Assembly: GCF_947179165.1 (NCBI RefSeq)
Contig: NC_077242.1
Location: 24,071,097 to 24,135,096, forward strand
DNA length: 64,000 bases
Origin: Solanum dulcamara
Taxonomy: Eukaryota; Streptophyta; Magnoliopsida; Solanales; Solanaceae
Direction of reading: 5' to 3'
The stretch's first letter is position 1. Every line of letters begins with the position of its first letter. Positions 33,618 to 46,528 of the stretch are shown piece by piece. A program made the translations under genes and the position numbers. The notes beneath the pieces were generated by a model. That model did not search any database. It was not told the DNA's origin and saw nothing but the letters and a program-made list of their open reading frames with translations.

Positions 33618-34390
33618 TGTTAGAATCCGAACCTGGATCATGATGGTGCCTACTATAACCCCCGAATAGGCAAGCCAAACCAAACCCAAAGCTTACGGAA
33701 GCCAAACATTTAATCAAAAAATCAAGTAATAACATAAAAAGGTAGAAACAGGAATAATATAACACAAGAGATCGAGCCATGGTATATATATGTGTAAATA
33801 CGATAAAACATATACGGCCAAAGTGACCAAAAAATGAACTGACGCTAGACAATTCTCCGGATCTATTGTCACCTATATACATAACTGACTGTTCAAATAC
33901 AAGTGCAAGTCAGTACAAAAGATAGAAAACAACAAGTCTCTAAACACTGGGAGCTCACCACTATCCAGATCTGGCACAACTACGGATGATCAGGCGCGCG
34001 TTGGGGGTGGTTCAAACTAGGAGGTGCATTAAAGAATGCAAAAGTGCAATATGAATACAAAACACGGGGTACCCAATAGGAATCATAGGCTGACCTAGCT
34101 CAGAATGAACACACACACAGAGACACTTGCGCGCGTGCGCACACACATATATAAGCAACACAATGATACTAAAGTAATAACATGAGTGAGTCATAAACTA
34201 CATATACAGGAGTATCGAGGTACGAAAAGAGTATAAAACAACCAAAATAGCTCACAAAAAATACGTAGCCCCACAATAGACGCAATCACAATAGACAAGA
34301 ATGAAAATAAAAAGAATCCAGTAAGATGGAGAAAATAACCCGAAAAATATCATGGGTCGCCCGGAATAGCCTTCGAGCTTATCAATATCA
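33618..34390 (-). repeat. 3' LTR remnant of the gypsy element in the MULE
   Basis: It matches 38072-38775 (shared GGCAAGC-AGACCAAACCCAAA-like and GGGAGCTCACCACTATC segments). It then breaks off at TTGATATTGATAAGC, where integrase sequence begins. About 2 kb of LTR is missing relative to the other copy. Confidence 0.8.
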
Positions 34391-34850
34391 AAATGTCCCG
34401 ATTCATCCAACACCACCAGTAATGATGCCATAGGTCACAATACATCTTTGCCACATCCGGATGAATGGAATAATTAAAATAATAGGCCTCCTCAAGAATT
34501 AGCCTGACCAAATAGCCACCACAATTGATGCAATCACAATAGACAAGAATGAACATAAAAATAATCCAGTAATGATGGAGAAAATAACCCAAAAAATGTC
34601 ATGGATTGCCCAGAATAGCCTTCGAGCTTATCAATATCAAAATGTCCCGCTTCATCCAACACCACCAGTAATGATACCGTAGGTCACGATACATCTTTGC
34701 CACGCTGGGATGAATAAAATATCTTGAATAATGGGACTCCTCAAGAATCAGTTTGACCAAATCTCCAATTCTAGGAATATAAATACGACCCTTCATCCTC
34801 AAAATTCCCTCTGGATCTAAGGTCGCCTTCCTAGCCTCCCCACTGAGCAC
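34263..34850 (-). repeat. Direct duplication (248-bp step) of the integrase/LTR junction
   Basis: GCAATCACAATAGACAAGAA occurs at 34282 and 34530. Each copy contains the integrase zinc-binding piece (LILEE, HP-VAKMYRDL or -CDL, HYWWCWM-RDIL) fused to LTR sequence (SSKAI-G-P). The deletion junction was therefore formed first and then duplicated. The copies have diverged. Confidence 0.85.
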
Positions 34851-36900
34851 CCTATCACAAATAACCCTTGAATATGGGTAATCAAACTATTGTGTCCGAA
34901 TCTACTCCATCAAAAAAGACCTAGCCTCTACATAAACAAGTACCCTGCTCGGCTAAAAAATATCAAGTCGAACAATCTGGTTAGCTATGGACTAAATGTC
35001 TTAAGCTAAATGCCGCTACTCAACTGATAAGAATACCAAACTCCCCATACCTTCTGCCTTCAGGCTCAAATCATCTGCTACTACATTTGTCGTGCCCGGG
35101 TGATAAAGAATAGTAACATCATAGTTCTTCAATAACTCAAACCACCTGCGCTGTCTCAAATTATGGCCCTTCTGGATGAAGATGTACTAAAGACTATGGT
35201 GGTCAGTGTAGATCTCATAGTGGGTGCCTTACAAATAATGCCTCCAAATCTTCAATGAGAAGACTACCACTACTAACTCTAAATCGTGTGTGGGGCAGTT
35301 TTGCTCATGCATCTTCAGTTGTCTGGAAACAAATGCAATAAATCTACCCTGCCGCATCAGAATTCAACCCAATCCAACACCTAAAGCATCACAATAAACT
35401 GTAAATCCCTAGCCCTCAACAGGAAGAGTAAGAATCAGAGCTGAAGTCAACAAGACCTTGAGCTTCATAAAGGTCGACTCATACTTTTCAGACCAATGGA
35501 AAGGAATATCAGAAAGCTTGACTCACATTCGTCAGACAAATGGAAATGAATATTCTTACCAATCTAGTCAAAGGCGCTACAATAGAAAAGAACCCCTCCA
35601 CAAATCATTTGTAATACCTTTCCAATCCGATGAAATTGTGAACCTCGATAGGAGAAGTGGGCCTAGCCCAATCACAAACTGCTACTATCTTTACTGGATC
35701 CACCATAATCCTATCCTTGGACACCACGTGCCCCAAGAATTCCATAGACTAAAGCCAAATTTCACACTTAGTGAATTTGGCATATAATTGCTGATCTCAC
35801 AAGGTTTGAAGTACTATCCTCAGGTACTGCTCATGCTGCTCTCTTTTCCTGAAGTAGACTAGGATGTCATCGATGAATACAATAACGAAAAAGTCCAAGT
35901 AGGGTCTGAACACATAATTCATCAAATCCATGAATATTGCGGAGGCATTAGTCAACCTAAAAGACATGAGTAGGAACTCATAATGGTCGTATCGAGTCCT
36001 AAAGGTAGTCTTAAGGATGTCTGCCTCTCTAATCCTCAACTGGTGATACCACGATATCAAGTCTAACTTAGAGAACACTACTGCACCCTGGATCTGATCA
36101 AATAGGTCATCAATACACGATATTGGATACCTATTCTTGATGCTCACCTTATTTAGTTGTCTGTAATCAATACATATATGCAAGGTACCATCTTTCTTCT
36201 TCACAAATAGAATAGGAGCACTCCATGGAGACACATTGGGCCTGATAAACCCCTTACCTAAGAGATCTTGGAGATGTACCTTAATTTTCCTCAACTCAAC
36301 TGGAGCCATTCAGTGTGGTGGAATAGAGATTGGTTGTATACCGGCTCAACATTAATGCCGAAGTTAATATCACGCTCAAGAAAGAGACCAGGTAGATCAG
36401 TGGGAAAAACATCAGGAAATTCTCAAACTACTGGAATAGAATCTACAAAATAAGTGTCAGTACTAGTGTCACAGACATAAGAAAGATAGGTTAGGCACCC
36501 CTTTCCTACTAACTGCTGATCCTTGAGAAAGGAGATCACACCACACGGCATATGACTAGCCGCACCTATCCATACTATCAGAGGAATATCAAGCATACAA
36601 AGGGTATAAGTCTTGGAAAAGCAATCCAAAATTGCATGATTAGTAGAAAATTAATCCATGCCTAGAATCAAGTCAAAGTCTACCATAGTTAGCACGATAA
36701 AGTCTGCTCTAGTATTATACCCCAAGATGGTCACTACACAGGATTGATATACTCAATCCACTATTAAAGAATCACCTACAGAAGTAGCTACACGCATCGG
36801 CATAAGTAATGGCTCAGACAAAGCATCCCACTGAGTAGCATAATACGCAGACATATACTAATAAGTAGTCCTCGAATCAACTAAAGCATAGGCAGGCTAA
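34340..36900 (-). pseudogene. gypsy pol: protease, reverse transcriptase, RNase H, integrase start
   Basis: The protease-to-RT linker reads YTLCMLDIPLIVW and VISFLKDQQLVGKGCLTYL (36423-36629). The reverse transcriptase is open for 170 codons at 35797-36309, with [36 protein letters not shown] and the intact active site [10 protein letters not shown]. RNase H follows in broken frames (about 34990-35790). The integrase zinc-binding region is at 34599-34850 and, duplicated, at 34350-34592. Confidence 0.85.
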
Positions 36901-36949
36901 TTAGAGACGAAGATCTTAACTATGATGATGGCATCTAATGTCTCTGCCT

Positions 36950-38071
36950 CTGGTAAACCAAGAAATGCATACATATGGCCACGTCCATGTTTACTACCTA
37001 TCTGAGTTTCTTGGGGACCATCCCTCGTACCCTGAGAATTACCTTTGCCACCCTATGCACCCTTTCTGGGTGACTAGATTGGGGCCCTGGGGGCCTAAAC
37101 CTGCTGACCCTGCCGACTCTGGCATCTATGATGGTTGATCATAGGGCAGTCCCTGACAAAGTGGACTATTACACCATACTTATACCATGACCCTCTATAT
37201 GAACCCCCCTGTGATGTCCCAGCTGAACCTAAATGGCCACCACAGCCTGAATACCTAGAAGTTTGACCTCGAGAAGACTGATCCAAAGTCTGGTTGATCT
37301 GACCACCGGTACCTGCTGATCCACCATCGGTAAGCTATAAAGATACCTGAATCGGCCTGTTAGGTGTATACTACTGTGGATAACCTCTGTTAAAAGAACC
37401 CCTACCATGGGACTGGTGTCCACTGAAATCGCCCTGACAGTGAGACCTCTTGTCGCTTCCTCCATAGGCCTCATAACATATAGCCTTAATAGTATAGGCA
37501 TGATCCACTATCTGCAGGAACAAATAACCTGATACAACCATCTACTTTGTAGCCAACCTTAAAGGAAAAGATAACCCTCTAACAAATCAGCGCACCCGCT
37601 TCTCCTCTATCGGTATAATCATAGTGGCATGCCTGGATAACTCATGGAATCGAGACTCATACTCTGTGACCATCATCGATCCTCGCACTAGCGTTGTGAA
37701 CTCATCATTAATACTCTACCCCAAATTGTGGGCACATACTTCTCCAAGAGAGCCTCGAAGAACTGAGTCCATGTTATTGGCAGCTATCCCTGGGTCTACA
37801 ACTAAGATATGACCTCCACCACTGCTTTGTTGGCCCATCCAATTGGAAAATAGTGTAATCAATCCTATGGGACTCCACCAACTCTAGGTTATGCAATATC
37901 TCCTGGCATCTGACCAAAAAACTCATAGGCATACTTGCTTGCAACACTTGAGAACCATGGAGGACCTAATTTGATAAACCTCCCCAACATCTTTTGCTCT
38001 TTTGTAGTCGTAACCATCCTGGATTTCATGTGCTGAGAAATGGTAGGAATAGGCTGAATTACCGGATAGGG
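36950..38071 (-). pseudogene. gypsy gag, N-terminus deleted
   Basis: EQKMLGRFIKLGPPWFSSVA at about 37930-38000 is the usual start of the Gag core. It is joined directly to the LTR through ITPYPVIQPIPTISQ. A damaged zinc knuckle (WYKYGVIVHFVRDCP) lies near 37150-37190, where two of the Cys residues are Tyr or Val. Confidence 0.75.
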
Positions 38072-38357
38072 AGTTATAACCCGAACCCGGGCCATAATGA
38101 CGCCTATTATAACCCAAAGTAGGCAAGCTAGACCAAACCCAAATCTTGCTACAGCCAAATATTTAATTTAAATAATCAAGTAATAACATAAGAAGGCGAA
38201 TGCAGGAATGATATATAAAAAAGATTGAGCCATGGTATAGATGTATAAATATGATACAAAATATACAAAAGGTCCGAAAGTGACCAAAAAAATAAACTAA
38301 TGCTAGACCAATCCGCGGACCTAGTGTCACCTACACAGGAGTTGCTAAGTATAAAAG

Positions 38358-38391
<34 letters not shown>

Positions 38392-40813
38392 CAAACAGAC
38401 ATAGACCAACTAAATGGTATTCTTGTCCAAAATATAAGTGTAAGTCAGTAAAGAAGATTGAAAGCAACAAGTCTCTGAACGCTGGGAGCTCACCACTATC
38501 TGGATTTGACACAATTACGAATGATCAGGCTTGTGCTGGGGGTGGCTCGAACTGGGAGCTACATCAAAAGATGCAGAAGTGCAGTATGAGTACCAAAATA
38601 CAGAGTACCCAGTAGGCATCATAGGCCGACCTAGCTTAGAAAGAATAAATATATATATAAGAAACACAATGATATTAAAGTAATAACATGAGTGAGTCCA
38701 GTAATGATGAAGCAAATAACCTAAAAAATGTAATGGGTCACCCGGAATAGCCTTCAAGCTTATCAATATCAAGGGATTAAACCTAGAATATATCAATGGG
38801 TAGTGCAAAATTCATACCTCGAGCTTGTCATAGTGAATATAATAGTGAGACTTTTCATTGATTCATCCATTTAAAGGGAAAATTTCCAATTTTAACTTAA
38901 CGGTGAAACAAATAAGGCAGATAGGATATCAAATGGTATTGGATCACTCAAAATCGGGGAAAATCCCCACCAAGGGCATTAATTTACTAACCTGGAACTT
39001 CAACGTAACAAAAGCACGACCTCGGACCCAACATTTCAATAACATAAGCAAGCATAACATAATTATAACCCGAAAGCACACCAAAAAGGTCAAACATAAC
39101 CAATCAAGCCAAATAAGTAGCGTCCTAAATATCAAGTCACCTAGGAGTAAATTCTAAGGATACTAAATGGTGCAAACAAGACAACAAAGCACATAAACTA
39201 AGGCTTCAACGACTATGATCCAAACTAATTACCAACGATGGCCATCAACTGCTAATTTTCTCAAAAAGGCTATCAACACCTAGAAACTAACCTAATCATA
39301 TGATACTACTCATAATATACAAGTTCTAACCGATCTAAATCTAAATGAAAGAAAACATAACCTACCTCAAGGCCAAAACCGCACACAAACTGCTAAAATA
39401 AAGCTTTTCCCTTTTAGACTGCATCTGAATGATGCCACTCTATCAAAATATTGAAGAACACATCAAAACAAAGACAATGATACCCATATTACAGCTATTG
39501 CAGATGGAATCAAAATCGGGTCAAAATTTGACATAGGACCTGTGCACGAAATTAAGAAACCAATTATGCCACAAGGTCTCAGATAGCTCAAGGAACTTGT
39601 GCCCTAAAAATAGGCACAATTTGAGCATTGGAAGGGCTCAAATCAGTCCCACAAAATTCAACCCTTAAGATGGTCAAAAAAGGAAGAAAATTATGAAATT
39701 ACGCAAGACTTATAAGATTTTTGGGACGAGATAGGATTTCAAAATGTCCCCGCAAGAATTTCCAATGCAAGGTAAAAGAATCACTAAAATTGATCAGGAA
39801 TTGATCTCAAAAATGACTTTTGTATATGTTGGAGATGAAAAAGAGGAAGCTAATAACGGGTCTTATAAGATTTCCCTGCTAGGCCATTTGGCCTTCGCGA
39901 ACACGGAGGTTAGCGAGCTGACCCTTTGTGAATGTGGAGGCTAGTCCGTGAATGCGGAGCACTGGACAAGTTCCCTCGATGAACGCGAAGATCCTCCTAC
40001 AAACTCGAAAAAAGGACAGGCAACCATTCGCAAAAGCGGCCAATGGCCCACGAACATACAGAACAAATATCCAAACCTCTATGAACTCGAATAAAGGTCC
40101 ATGATCATGGAGAACAACTAAGAGCTGCACCAATAGTTGTGCATCAGCAATTCACTAAGGGGAAGAAGTTCCCCAATGGGGGCTCAGAACTCATTCGGAA
40201 CCCCGTTGATTCAAACAAACCGTGCTACCTTATTGAAAAAATGGTATTACGAACTCAATCGAATCGATGAAATGATCAATGGAGGTCGTCTCATTGAAAT
40301 GTTAACCAAAGTCAACACTTTCAATGAAAACATATAAAACTCCCAAACTACCAAAAACATTTTTTGGGAATCGAACCAAAGGTCGTTCTAGATCAAATTG
40401 GTATTACGAAGCTAACTGCTTTAACAGAATTTTCATTCGAGCACATTTACCCAAAATATTGACCGAAGTAAAACTTGGCTAAAACTTTAAAACTAAAATG
40501 ATAAAATGATGCCAACTCAAAATAAAGACTCCAAAATCCAAACCAACCTTCTTCTTAGACCAAAATAGAGCTTCCAGAGCTGGTGAAACCATTGGAATTT
40601 TCATACGATGAATAAATCTCTGGATGTTGACTAAAGTCAAATCTTTTCACTTTAAATCTCTAAAAAGGGAAAAACTCGCACCAAGATCACCTAACCACCT
40701 CGAGGAGCATGCCACCCATTTCAACATCATACAAGGGTTATAAAGAAGCTACAAAGAGGGGTAAAATGATAAAAATACGCAAAAGCACGAAAATGATCTT
40801 GGAGGTCATTATA
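38072..40813 (-). repeat. 5' LTR of the gypsy element in the MULE
   Basis: In element orientation it begins TATAATGACCTCCAAGATC, a variant of the TGTAATGACC start of Tekay-like LTRs in the right half of this window. It ends near GGTTCGGGTTATAACT. The first ~700 bases of the plus strand match 33618-34390. An AT microsatellite lies at 38360-38388. Confidence 0.8.
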
Positions 40814-41280
40814 ATCTGGTACTTTCTGTTGTGTATCGGATACATGATTTACTAGATTTATTAATATGTTCCATATTTATTATATTAAATACATGACTGC
40901 AAGTCGTTCACATTTACCATAAACTAAACAAACTCCTTATGATGACATTTATGTATCACCATTTATGTATTTGATACATGTGTTTTAAAATATGACACTG
41001 ATGTGTATCAGGTAAATTATTATGTATTAAGTATACCTTTATGTCTCAAAAGCATTATAATGTATTCATGACATGGCATGATGTATCATTTTCTTAGCTG
41101 TCCATCTATAATTACAAAAGACACTATGGACAAAATGCAACAACATGGCGTGACTAAGATAAGATATTTAAATTCAAAAACATTAAACATCCATACAAGT
41201 TTTAGGAGTAATACTCTAAAATATAAGTAAAAGTATCTTATAAAATAAGAAAAAATTAAAGGTGTCATGACTACACGACT

Positions 41281-41516
41281 ATTCTACATTAACCAAATCT
41301 TCTTCAGCTGGTGGTATGATATGACTCTTAGGCTTTGGTGGATCATCTTTTTGCCAAATGTAATCTTCCTTGTCCTTTTCGCTACCATATTTTCATAACA
41401 GTGCTGCAGATCTTGTACAAGAGTAATCATATTGGAAACTACCATATGGGATCGAAATCCCATCACTAAGGTATTCAACAAAAGCAAACTACAAACAACT
41501 CGCATTTTTGGCAAAA
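41281..41516 (-). pseudogene. ULP1-like cysteine protease, C-terminal end
   Basis: The minus-strand frame ending TAG near 41282 reads FAFVEYLSDGISIPYGSFQY, TRSAALL*KYGSEKDKEDY and HIIPPAEEDLVNVE. The FVEYLSDG block follows the catalytic Cys in plant transposon-borne ULP1 proteins. One stop replaces the Trp usual in LLW (TGG to TGA), and another stop lies just upstream where the catalytic region should be. Confidence 0.65.
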
Positions 41517-41689
41517 ATAATGTAGTGTATTAGAAAATAAATTAAACATAAAATTAAAAACACAAACGATACATATACATATTATTGGATTTGATACACA
41601 GTGCTCCAGTTATAGTACATTATGATTTATGTACCAAAATTATTCATGGGTAATCTTGATATATTACACACAACTGATTTTGTACACTC

Positions 41690-41713
41690 TCTCTCTCTCT
41701 ATATATATATATA

Positions 41714-41809
<96 letters not shown>

Positions 41810-41813
41810 TGTC
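41690..41813. repeat. Palindromic microsatellite (CT)n-(TA)n-(GA)n
   Basis: CT runs alternate with TA runs, then (TA) of about 40 bases and (GA)n follow. The outer CT and GA arms are complementary, so one strand can fold on itself. It lies in the right half of the MULE. Confidence 0.95.
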
Positions 41814-42059
41814 TTAATATTGACGATACACTTTGGAACTTGATACATGGTAAATGATACATTAGATATTATTTATGTATGAAGTACATTTGTATTGAAC
41901 ATGATAACCACTAGTTGAGGATTCAACAACATTAGGATTTATGTATCAATACATTAAATATAAACATGATACATTGCATAAACAGAGGCTATTGTAGCAG
42001 TGATATAACATAACATTAATACAACTAACAAAGGCTAATTTAAAAATCAAAATAAATGA

Positions 42060-42370
42060 GATACATTGAAAATATGTACCTTTGGTAGAGATGAGTGTGA
42101 AAGGGTAGATCCAACTTTTTCTCCCTCTTTTGGACATTTTTTTCACAATGATTTAGAAGTCGAAGATGCATCCTTCTTCGGCTTTGACTTCTCCAATCTC
42201 AAATTCTTCATGAATAATGGATCATTTTTTGTTTATATCTATTTTCAATAAAATCTTCACCGTGAGAATTAAATATACCACGTACATTATCTTCAGTAGT
42301 TGAAACTAATTGGGTAATCCCAATACTAAAAGATGGAGCATCATCCATATGTGTCAGAAATTTGTATATG
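42060..42370 (-). pseudogene. Upstream fragment of the ULP1-like gene
   Basis: The minus strand reads MDDAPSFSIGITQLVST near 42350, then a basic Lys-rich piece (LRLEKSKPKKDASS) in a neighbouring frame. The DAPSFSxGxTQ phrase resembles the N-terminal region of Solanaceae ULP1 transposon proteins. The exon structure cannot be rebuilt. Confidence 0.45.
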
Positions 42371-42675
42371 AGAAAACTAAAAAAAATAATTAAAAAAATG
42401 ACAGCTTATGAACTGGAAAGAAAAAAATGGATGGAGAAGATGATGAAGAAGAACTACCTCTTCAATAATTTGCAATCGATGAAGTGGAAAGAGAGAAAAA
42501 ATTTGAAATTCAAAAATAGAGTCATGGGGGGTAATTGGTAATACCATAAAGTGATTTTAGGCATGAAAAAAGTAACAAGAATTGTGTAGTTGGGACTTCT
42601 CAGTGATGTATCCGTAAAAGGAGAGAAAGTGAGGAAAAGAGGGATTTTTGAAATATTTAAAAATGGTAGGGAATC

Positions 42676-45600
42676 GTCACGACCCAATTTCTCAGACCAT
42701 GATGACACCTGCAAACACCCACCAGCAGATAAGCCTAACTCTTAACCCTTAGCCCAAAACCATAGGCAACAAGCTATCAAACGAAAGATGAACAATAAGC
42801 AGAAGGTTAATAATAATGAAAAGAAAGAGAACAACTAAAACAACCACAAGAAACCATCCCAAGACCTAACATCAGCCAGTAATCAAGCATCTAAATCAAA
42901 ATACGAGTACAGGCTTTTACAAATACAATATGAGTACATACAGTCTTTAAAAGCAAGTAAAGACCAGTCCTAATCCGGCATGGATGGAAATCACCAACTC
43001 TAAACGCTAGGAGCTCATCAAATCTCTGAATCAGAAGCTTCTCTACACCATTCCAAATCAACCACGATAACTTGTACTATGATCTATATGGGCAGAAGTG
43101 TAGTATCAGTACCACACAAATGGTACTCAGTAGGCATAGGATGATTGAGCTCCATAAATAAATCAAGTATAAATAACATATAATCAGGTAAATACTGCAT
43201 AAGTAACTTATCAAAATTATCACAATAATGAAAGGAAATAAAATAAGGAGACCGGAGATATAGATAACAGAGCAAAGTCAAAGAATGCACCTGTAATGCA
43301 ATCTAACAACCTATTCAAAGGAAGAAAGCATCATAGGAGTCTACTAAAGAAAATATAGTGCTAATAGTCAACATTAACCACGTAATCACCTAGGAACTAT
43401 TCTGACTGAACCTAGCAGGAAGTACCAACCACAATCCAACTCAAATACCATGTAGACCAAATACCAATACAACCAAAGTTAAGTATAAGTAAGATCAAAT
43501 TATAATCGACCTGACGCCCATACCCCCGGAAGGTACAATGACAAATATACCCCCATCTCTTATAAAATCGGAGGACTAAACAACAAATAAGTATACTGGT
43601 GATGGGCGATGTTGATGAATGCAAGTCTACAGTAAACATCAATGACCTCATCGGTGGTTCTCAGTGATCAACAAAAACAAGTGTATAGACCTCCCCGCCC
43701 CCCAGCCTGCCAGGTGGGACCCTTGTGGCTCCCTTATCCAATTCAGTAGTGCACTGACCAAAGAGGCCCATAGGGGACGCAGGAAGTCCGTATACACTAC
43801 CTGGGTCTGAACCAGGTCTTACATAGACATATAGTATCCCCATAGTGGTACTGGAGAGTGAGATTCTAAGACGATGTAGAAAGGGCGAAGCCGCACCGGA
43901 TATCAGTAAACTAATACCCTCAAACCGTGAGCACCCTTAAAAAGGGCCACCTAGCTAGCCAGTAAAATCAGGGGCATGACCTAGCTAGCAAGAGTTATCT
44001 TGGAGGCATCGCTGAGTCAAGAAAGGGCATCGACGCACCGAATAGCCAAGTAAAACTGAGCATATCTAGATGCCTCTAATGCCTCAAGTACAAAAAAGAG
44101 TACGTCCTCAACACCTCGTAAGTTTCAAAACCAGTAATCAAGTAACCCATGTGGTACGACTCCTATTAAAATCCAGTTTAAAATTAGTGAAAGCATGAGA
44201 ATGCCCTCTCAAAATAGTAGTGAAAATCCATAAAACATCTGGGATCGTACCATAAAATGAGTGAATATGCTTAATCAATGCAAGCATAAGGTACACGTAG
44301 TCTGAATAGTACATCAAGTCATACAATACTAACAAGGAAAAGGAACTAACTTGGGGTCCAATCGCTCCTCGAATACAATCTCAGGCCCAACAATGAATAA
44401 TAGATAAGAAGTCCTCATAAGCATGTCGCTAAATAAAAGCGAAACAATCAAGACAATGATCAAAATCATATAGGGGGAGAAATATCTCTAGGAACGATGC
44501 CTTACCCCAAAGTATACCATCTCCGCTCTCAATGAGCACAACTAAGCCTAAACTATGGCTACGAACGGCCCTAGAGGTCCCTAGCACTAGCACCTATTTA
44601 CACCAATCATGACACACCCTACTGAAAGCTACGCCTAGCTATAAGGGCACTTTGGAATATAAACTAAAGCATCTAAGGCTCAAATCTAGCCTAAAGTCAT
44701 TAATACCGATCATAAGAAGGATAATTTCACCAAAACCATAATGCAATCAAAAACCATAAATTTAGAATAAGGGTCTCGAGAGACTACGCTAGTCTAAGGT
44801 TCAACCGGAGTCAAGGTAATGAGATAAAAGGAGAAAATACCTAAACCCAGCCAATACCAGTCTAAATCACATGAAATAAATACCAAGCAATATCTAATAG
44901 AACATAGTCAAAAAGGGAGACCATAGCCTACCCTGAAGCCAAACGCGACACTCTGAATCCACCAATCGCCGCCAAGTTAACAAAATAGTAATCACCTCAT
45001 CAATACAGATGTTTTAAAACCAAATTTACGTTTTTAAAGATGGACCCAAAATTGGGTCTAAAATGGGTTGTGGGACCCATATTGGGAATCTAGAATTCAT
45101 ATTCGTTAAAAGTTACATTTGATCTTAACAAACATGTGCTCAAACTTATAGTACAATTCGATGATCGAAACGTACGAAAATCCGCCCATGCATAATCTTA
45201 CCATTAAAAGGATAATTCAAGAAGGAGGGAAGTCCCTTAGGGATGGAATTTACCTCAAACGGTGCTTCACCGGATGAAACTAATCACACCACGATATTCC
45301 TTGTAGAAAATGCCACTACTTAGCCCCAAGAATCATTGAAAACAGAGTTAAAATGATCACAAAATCAAACTCCAAATTTCATAGGAATCTTAACTCGAAA
45401 ATGTTAAGAACAACATATAAATTCAAGGTTTTACCTCACAAGAAGCCTCCCATTAATACTCTGAGCTCAATAATAGATTACCCACAAAATTCTATTAAAG
45501 ATAACCTCTTGAATCGCCAAATTTGATAATCGAAGGAGAAATCAAGGTTTTAAAATGCCAACTATGGCTAAGTTCGTCCTTGGTCTCTCATTAAAAGGCC

Positions 45601-46528
45601 AAGGATCTGACCTTTACACACGAGGCCTAAGTGGCCCACCATCACAGAAGGAAAAGGGAAAGACCTTTACGAATACCGATACAAATCTCCACAAATGCAG
45701 CCCCTGGCCCGCGAACGCAGAGGCTTACTCCATTGAATCCCGCGAATGAGGCAAGCGTCCTGCGAATGCGTAGACTAGTTCTCCTGGCCTCTGCAAATGC
45801 GGCCTAATTCCTTCAAAAGCAAAGAGTAAAATACCTTTGCACCAACAAGGTGCTACATTAGCTATTTTGGCAAGTTAAAATCCCCGACAGGGTGCTCAAA
45901 ATTCATTCAGAATCTCATGCACACAAATAAGATATGCTACCCCACCAAATTTGATGTTTCGGACTCAATGGCATAGTCAAAATTTCCATACGAGGTTGTC
46001 ATGACTAAAAGTGGCACACCTAAATGCAATTTTGAACCTAATTCCTCAATGGGCCTTGTGATTAGACAGGAAGCCTCGGAGAGCAAACGAAGGGTCGTTC
46101 TAGACCAAACTAAACATTCTAAAGCTAACCGCGCTGTTAAAATTTCAATCCAAGTGTGTTTACCAAAAATGTTGACCCAAGTCAATCTTAGGCCAAATTT
46201 CAAAGACTTAAGTGCCAAATGACCTCAACCTCACACTAATCACCTCGATACTCGCACCAACTAAGCTACTAGCCTAATTTGGCCATTTCAGAGTTGATGA
46301 AACCATCAAAATTCCGCTCTGAGGTTGTTTACTTGAATTTATGACCGAAGTCAACTTTTCAAGTTACAAATATTCCAAAATAGGAAAATGGGCCTAAAAA
46401 CCAAACAAACGACTACGCTACCGAATAGTAAGTGCCAACAAGTCATAAATGACTTGGGGTTGCTACAGAAAAGATCTAAAACTTTAAATGGTTAGAAGAT
46501 GAAAGAAATGACCTGGAGGGTCATTACA
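42676..46528 (-). repeat. Tekay-like gypsy LTR, 3.85 kb, minus strand
   Basis: In element orientation it starts TGTAATGACCCTCCAGGTC and ends GAAATTGGGTCGTGAC. AAGTCATTTATGACTTG near its start also occurs in the plus-strand LTRs at 49929 and 60234. Flanking bases GAATC (42671-42675) and ACATC (46529-46533) share only three of five. Sequence just outside 46528 is the end of a gypsy internal region, so this is a 3' LTR rather than a clean solo LTR. Confidence 0.7.

Larger units (their letters stand above)
33618..40813 (-). mobile_element. Ty3/gypsy element inserted in the MULE, internally deleted
   Basis: A 5-bp TSD, ATCTG, is at 33613-33617 and 40814-40818. The right LTR is 38072-40813; the left one is shortened. 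On the minus strand gag, protease, reverse transcriptase, RNase H and the integrase N-terminus lie between. There is no primer site between the 5' LTR and gag, so the leader and gag start are deleted. The integrase core and most of the 3' LTR are also missing. Confidence 0.85.
32130..42670. mobile_element. MULE (Mutator-like element) carrying a ULP1-like gene, split by a gypsy element
   Basis: Two halves (about 32130-33617 and 40814-42670) share an unusual density of GATACAT/GTATC motifs and are separated by a gypsy element with TSD ATCTG. The left half encodes a MudrA-type N-terminal domain on the plus strand. The right half encodes ULP1-protease remnants on the minus strand. MULEs of the Kaonashi type carrying ULP1-like genes are known in plants. 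The outer ends are only weakly similar (TTTCAATTTTACAAAATTCC against TTTCAAAAATCCCTC), so the limits are approximate. Confidence 0.6.

Noticed and set aside
38030..38080. Primer-binding site of the gypsy element in the MULE
   Set aside because: The LTR runs straight into gag sequence; no TGGTATCAGAGC-like site is present.
32130..42670. Exact inverted terminal repeats and 9-bp TSD of the MULE
   Set aside because: Only a short weak similarity between the ends was seen and no matching 9-bp flanks, so the limits are given as approximate.
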